DNA from: Woeseiaceae bacterium
GTDB taxonomy: Bacteria; Pseudomonadota; Gammaproteobacteria; Steroidobacterales; Woeseiaceae
Assembly (NCBI GenBank): GCA_021773155.1
Contig: JAJFKQ010000098.1
Span: 1-32,828 of the forward strand
Direction of reading: 5' to 3'
Length of the DNA stretch: 32,828 nucleotides
Shown here: piece by piece, positions 31,293 through 32,828 of the stretch
Layout of the letters: each line of letters starts with the position of its first letter
How positions within the stretch are numbered: the first letter of the stretch is position 1
Made by a program: the position numbers and the translations under genes
Notes under the pieces: model-generated
The model's database searches: none
Seen by the model: only the letters and a program-made list of their open reading frames with translations
What the model was told of the DNA's origin: nothing

Positions 31293-31799
31293 TTATTCTA
31301 CCGTTATCGTGATGGGTTCCGATACCAGTGGCGGGGTATGCGGAATATGCAGGTGATCGCCGAGCAGCATCTGCAGAGTATGTTCTCCCGGCGGCAGCGT
31401 AATTTCTGTCATGGTACTGCCATCACCGAAGTGTACGTGGTGTTCGTCAGCCGGGATTGGTGACCCAAGGTCCGGCAAACCGGTGTCGATCAGCAGGTGG
31501 TGATGCCCGGAATTGGGCTGGTCATCGCCAGCTTTGACGACGTCCATTCCCGCGATGCCGAATTCAACTTTGATCGGATTCGTAACGCTGGTGCCATCGG
31601 CTGGCATTATGAAAAAGACCCTGGCGCCATCGGCCGATGCCGTGCGTGGCATGGCGGCCGGTTCAGCGGCTGCCTCGCTAGCCCTTGTAGTTTCTGCGCT
31701 CGTGCCAGGCTCTGTAGTCACGGATTCTTCTGCGGACTTCTGGCCACATGCGGTCAGTACCAGGATTGTAGCGCTCAAGACCAGTATTCGTGTTGTCAT
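31293..31799 (-). CDS. DUF4399 lipoprotein
   Basis: The 168-residue protein starts with MTTRILVLSATILVLTACGQ, a lipoprotein signal with Cys18 in the lipobox LTAC. A Ser/Thr/Ala/Glu-rich linker (about 20-55) leads to a domain with VFFIMPADGTSVTNP, GHHHLLIDTG, EHHVHFGDGSTM and GEHTLQMLLGDHLHIPH (in parts), which matches DUF4399. The many His residues suggest metal binding, but the function is unknown. Its RBS AAAGGAAC is 5 bases before the ATG. It follows the DUF3667 gene by 17 bases and precedes mvaS by 57 bases on the same strand. Confidence 0.87.
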   Translation of the reverse strand: MTTRILVLSATILVLTACGQKSAEESVTTEPGTSAETTRASEAAAEPAAMPRTASADGARVFFIMPADGTSVTNPIKVEFGIAGMDVVKAGDDQPNSGHHHLLIDTGLPDLGSPIPADEHHVHFGDGSTMTEITLPPGEHTLQMLLGDHLHIPHTPPLVSEPITITVE

Positions 31800-31816
31800 T
31801 ATTCGTTCCTTTCTTG

Positions 31817-32828
31817 TCAGGCGGATAGCAGGGCAAATAGAAACGCGCCGACCATCGTGAACGTGGCGCCGGTCAAATAGGCGATCGATAGCATCAGGTA
31901 TTTTAATAGTGTAACAAGATGTCCCTGCCCGTAGACGTGGCGCATTGCTTTGTATAGGTACACCGGTATGTAGAGCGAGGCTACCACCAATATCAACGTA
32001 CTGATCGAATCAACGGCACCATCCTCGGGTCCCAGCAAACCCGCAATACGCGCAAACAGAATCTGCATTATCAGCATCAGGAAGAAAAATGCGTGGAAAT
32101 GCACGAAGAATAGCAAGTGCTCGACGAAATAACGTCGCGACAGTGGATACAAAATCTTCAGCACCAACGCAATGATCGGCAGTAGTACGATTAGGGCGAC
32201 GGGAATGTTGTCCAGGATCGCGTCAGCAAAGTTTTCGTTGCCCCGTGCGTTGTTACGTTCGCAGATTATCTTAATGCGTTCATCCGAGAAGCGCTTCCTG
32301 ACCCACTCCGGCAATTCCTCTTCGTCGGAAATTGAGGCATTCTCACAGTCGCCGAAAAGATCATTATCATTGCCGCCGGACCCAAAGTTGATGTCCAAAT
32401 CGTCGTCGTCATCAATGATTTCCGCGATAAGGTCATCGGACACTTTTCCTTCGGCACCGAGTTTCTTCAGCTTTTCGATGGCCGCCTGGCGATGTTCTTC
32501 TTGCTCCACGGCTGCGGCCTTTGCGTCCGCGTCTGCTACCGCGATTTCCTCAGCCGTCGGCTCCGGCTGCGGCTCGAAGAATAAACTGAGATCTTTGTGC
32601 GGATCGAAGAATGCCACCACGAAAAAAATAATACTGAGAACCAGGTAGGTTCGAAACGGCGGCATGTAGCGTGCGCGCCGACCCTCAAGATAATCCTTCG
32701 TCAATTGGCCCGGCCTGGTGAGAAGAGGCACCAGAGTGCGCCACAGTCGCGAATCGAGCTCCAGTAGATCGCCAAAAGCCTCTTGCAGCAGCTGCCAGAT
32801 GCTGATTAACCTGTTTCGTGAACGCTGG
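31817..32828 (-). CDS. DUF3667 membrane protein, 5' end cut by window edge
   Basis: The frame stays open to the right edge. It codes ahead of the first apparent start (GTG at 32731) for SRLWRTLVPLLTRPGQLTKD and on to RRARYMPPFRTYLVLSIIFF (in parts), the DUF3667 signature of a lipid-facing helix pair. The true start and the usual N-terminal Cys-rich segment are beyond the window. About four hydrophobic helices are visible: one near LVLSIIFFVVAFF and three in the C-terminal half (VALIVLLPIIALVLKIL, FFLMLIMQILF, YLTGATFTMVGAFLF). Between them lies a charged stretch with a run of Asp (IIDDDDDLDINFG) and EEEL-type patches. The function is unknown. Confidence 0.82.
   Translation of the reverse strand, partial: QRSRNRLISIWQLLQEAFGDLLELDSRLWRTLVPLLTRPGQLTKDYLEGRRARYMPPFRTYLVLSIIFFVVAFFDPHKDLSLFFEPQPEPTAEEIAVADADAKAAAVEQEEHRQAAIEKLKKLGAEGKVSDDLIAEIIDDDDDLDINFGSGGNDNDLFGDCENASISDEEELPEWVRKRFSDERIKIICERNNARGNENFADAILDNIPVALIVLLPIIALVLKILYPLSRRYFVEHLLFFVHFHAFFFLMLIMQILFARIAGLLGPEDGAVDSISTLILVVASLYIPVYLYKAMRHVYGQGHLVTLLKYLMLSIAYLTGATFTMVGAFLFALLSA

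Overview
The window looks like chromosomal core DNA from a free-living gammaproteobacterium. Evidence is the engB/polA neighbourhood with a divergent cytochrome c gene, an LptM-like lipoprotein, DinB, GspA/GspB, YadG/YadH and NudC. Base composition is moderately GC-rich and genes are tightly packed with many ATGA/GTGA overlaps. The acetyl/succinylornithine-type transcarbamylase and the complete mevalonate pathway are atypical for enteric or pseudomonad lineages. They suggest a deep marine or xanthomonad-related line (Woeseiaceae-like is my guess; taxonomy cannot be proven from this sequence alone). I see no tRNA, rRNA, CRISPR array, transposase or prophage gene.

Layout. 1-1381: partial cytochrome c (-), engB (+), then a 487-bp gene-free stretch with many hairpins. 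Two of these are long inverted repeats whose loops are reverse complements of each other. This is the position that holds the Spot 42 sRNA gene in E. coli. 1382-12433 (-): polA and an lptM-like gene, preceded upstream by a compact arginine operon, argR-argG-(DUF1611-like P-loop protein)-argC-argD-argF'-argB-argH. The operon has no recognisable N-acylglutamate synthase or deacylase. Its transcarbamylase has Ala where acetylornithine enzymes have Glu92 and succinylornithine enzymes have Pro90. 12561-15471: an esterase (+), then a NRDE/TANGO2 gene, nudC and a FlhC-like regulator (all -). 15656-18676 (+): a gene with a FlhD-like segment, divergent from the FlhC-like gene, then the YadG/YadH ABC exporter and a SRAP/YedK-type protein. 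18644-24916 (-): ispA, dinB, gspA (exeA), gspB (exeB) and a fused FakA-FakB-like fatty-acid kinase. 24985-31235: the mevalonate pathway, with diphosphomevalonate decarboxylase, phosphomevalonate kinase, a fused HMG-CoA reductase/mevalonate kinase and IPP isomerase on +, and HMG-CoA synthase convergent on -. 31293-32828 (-): a DUF4399 lipoprotein and a DUF3667 membrane protein that runs off the right edge.

How the genes work together. The mevalonate genes would turn acetoacetyl-CoA plus acetyl-CoA into IPP and DMAPP, and the divergent ispA would condense these into farnesyl diphosphate. Only acetoacetyl-CoA thiolase is absent from the window. The arg operon covers the steps from N-acylglutamate to arginine through N-acyl-citrulline, with ArgR as first gene and putative operators in front of it. 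The best candidates for new biology are the DUF1611-like protein in the arg operon, the HMGR-MVK fusion, the divergent FlhD/FlhC-like pair, and the twin hairpins with complementary loops.
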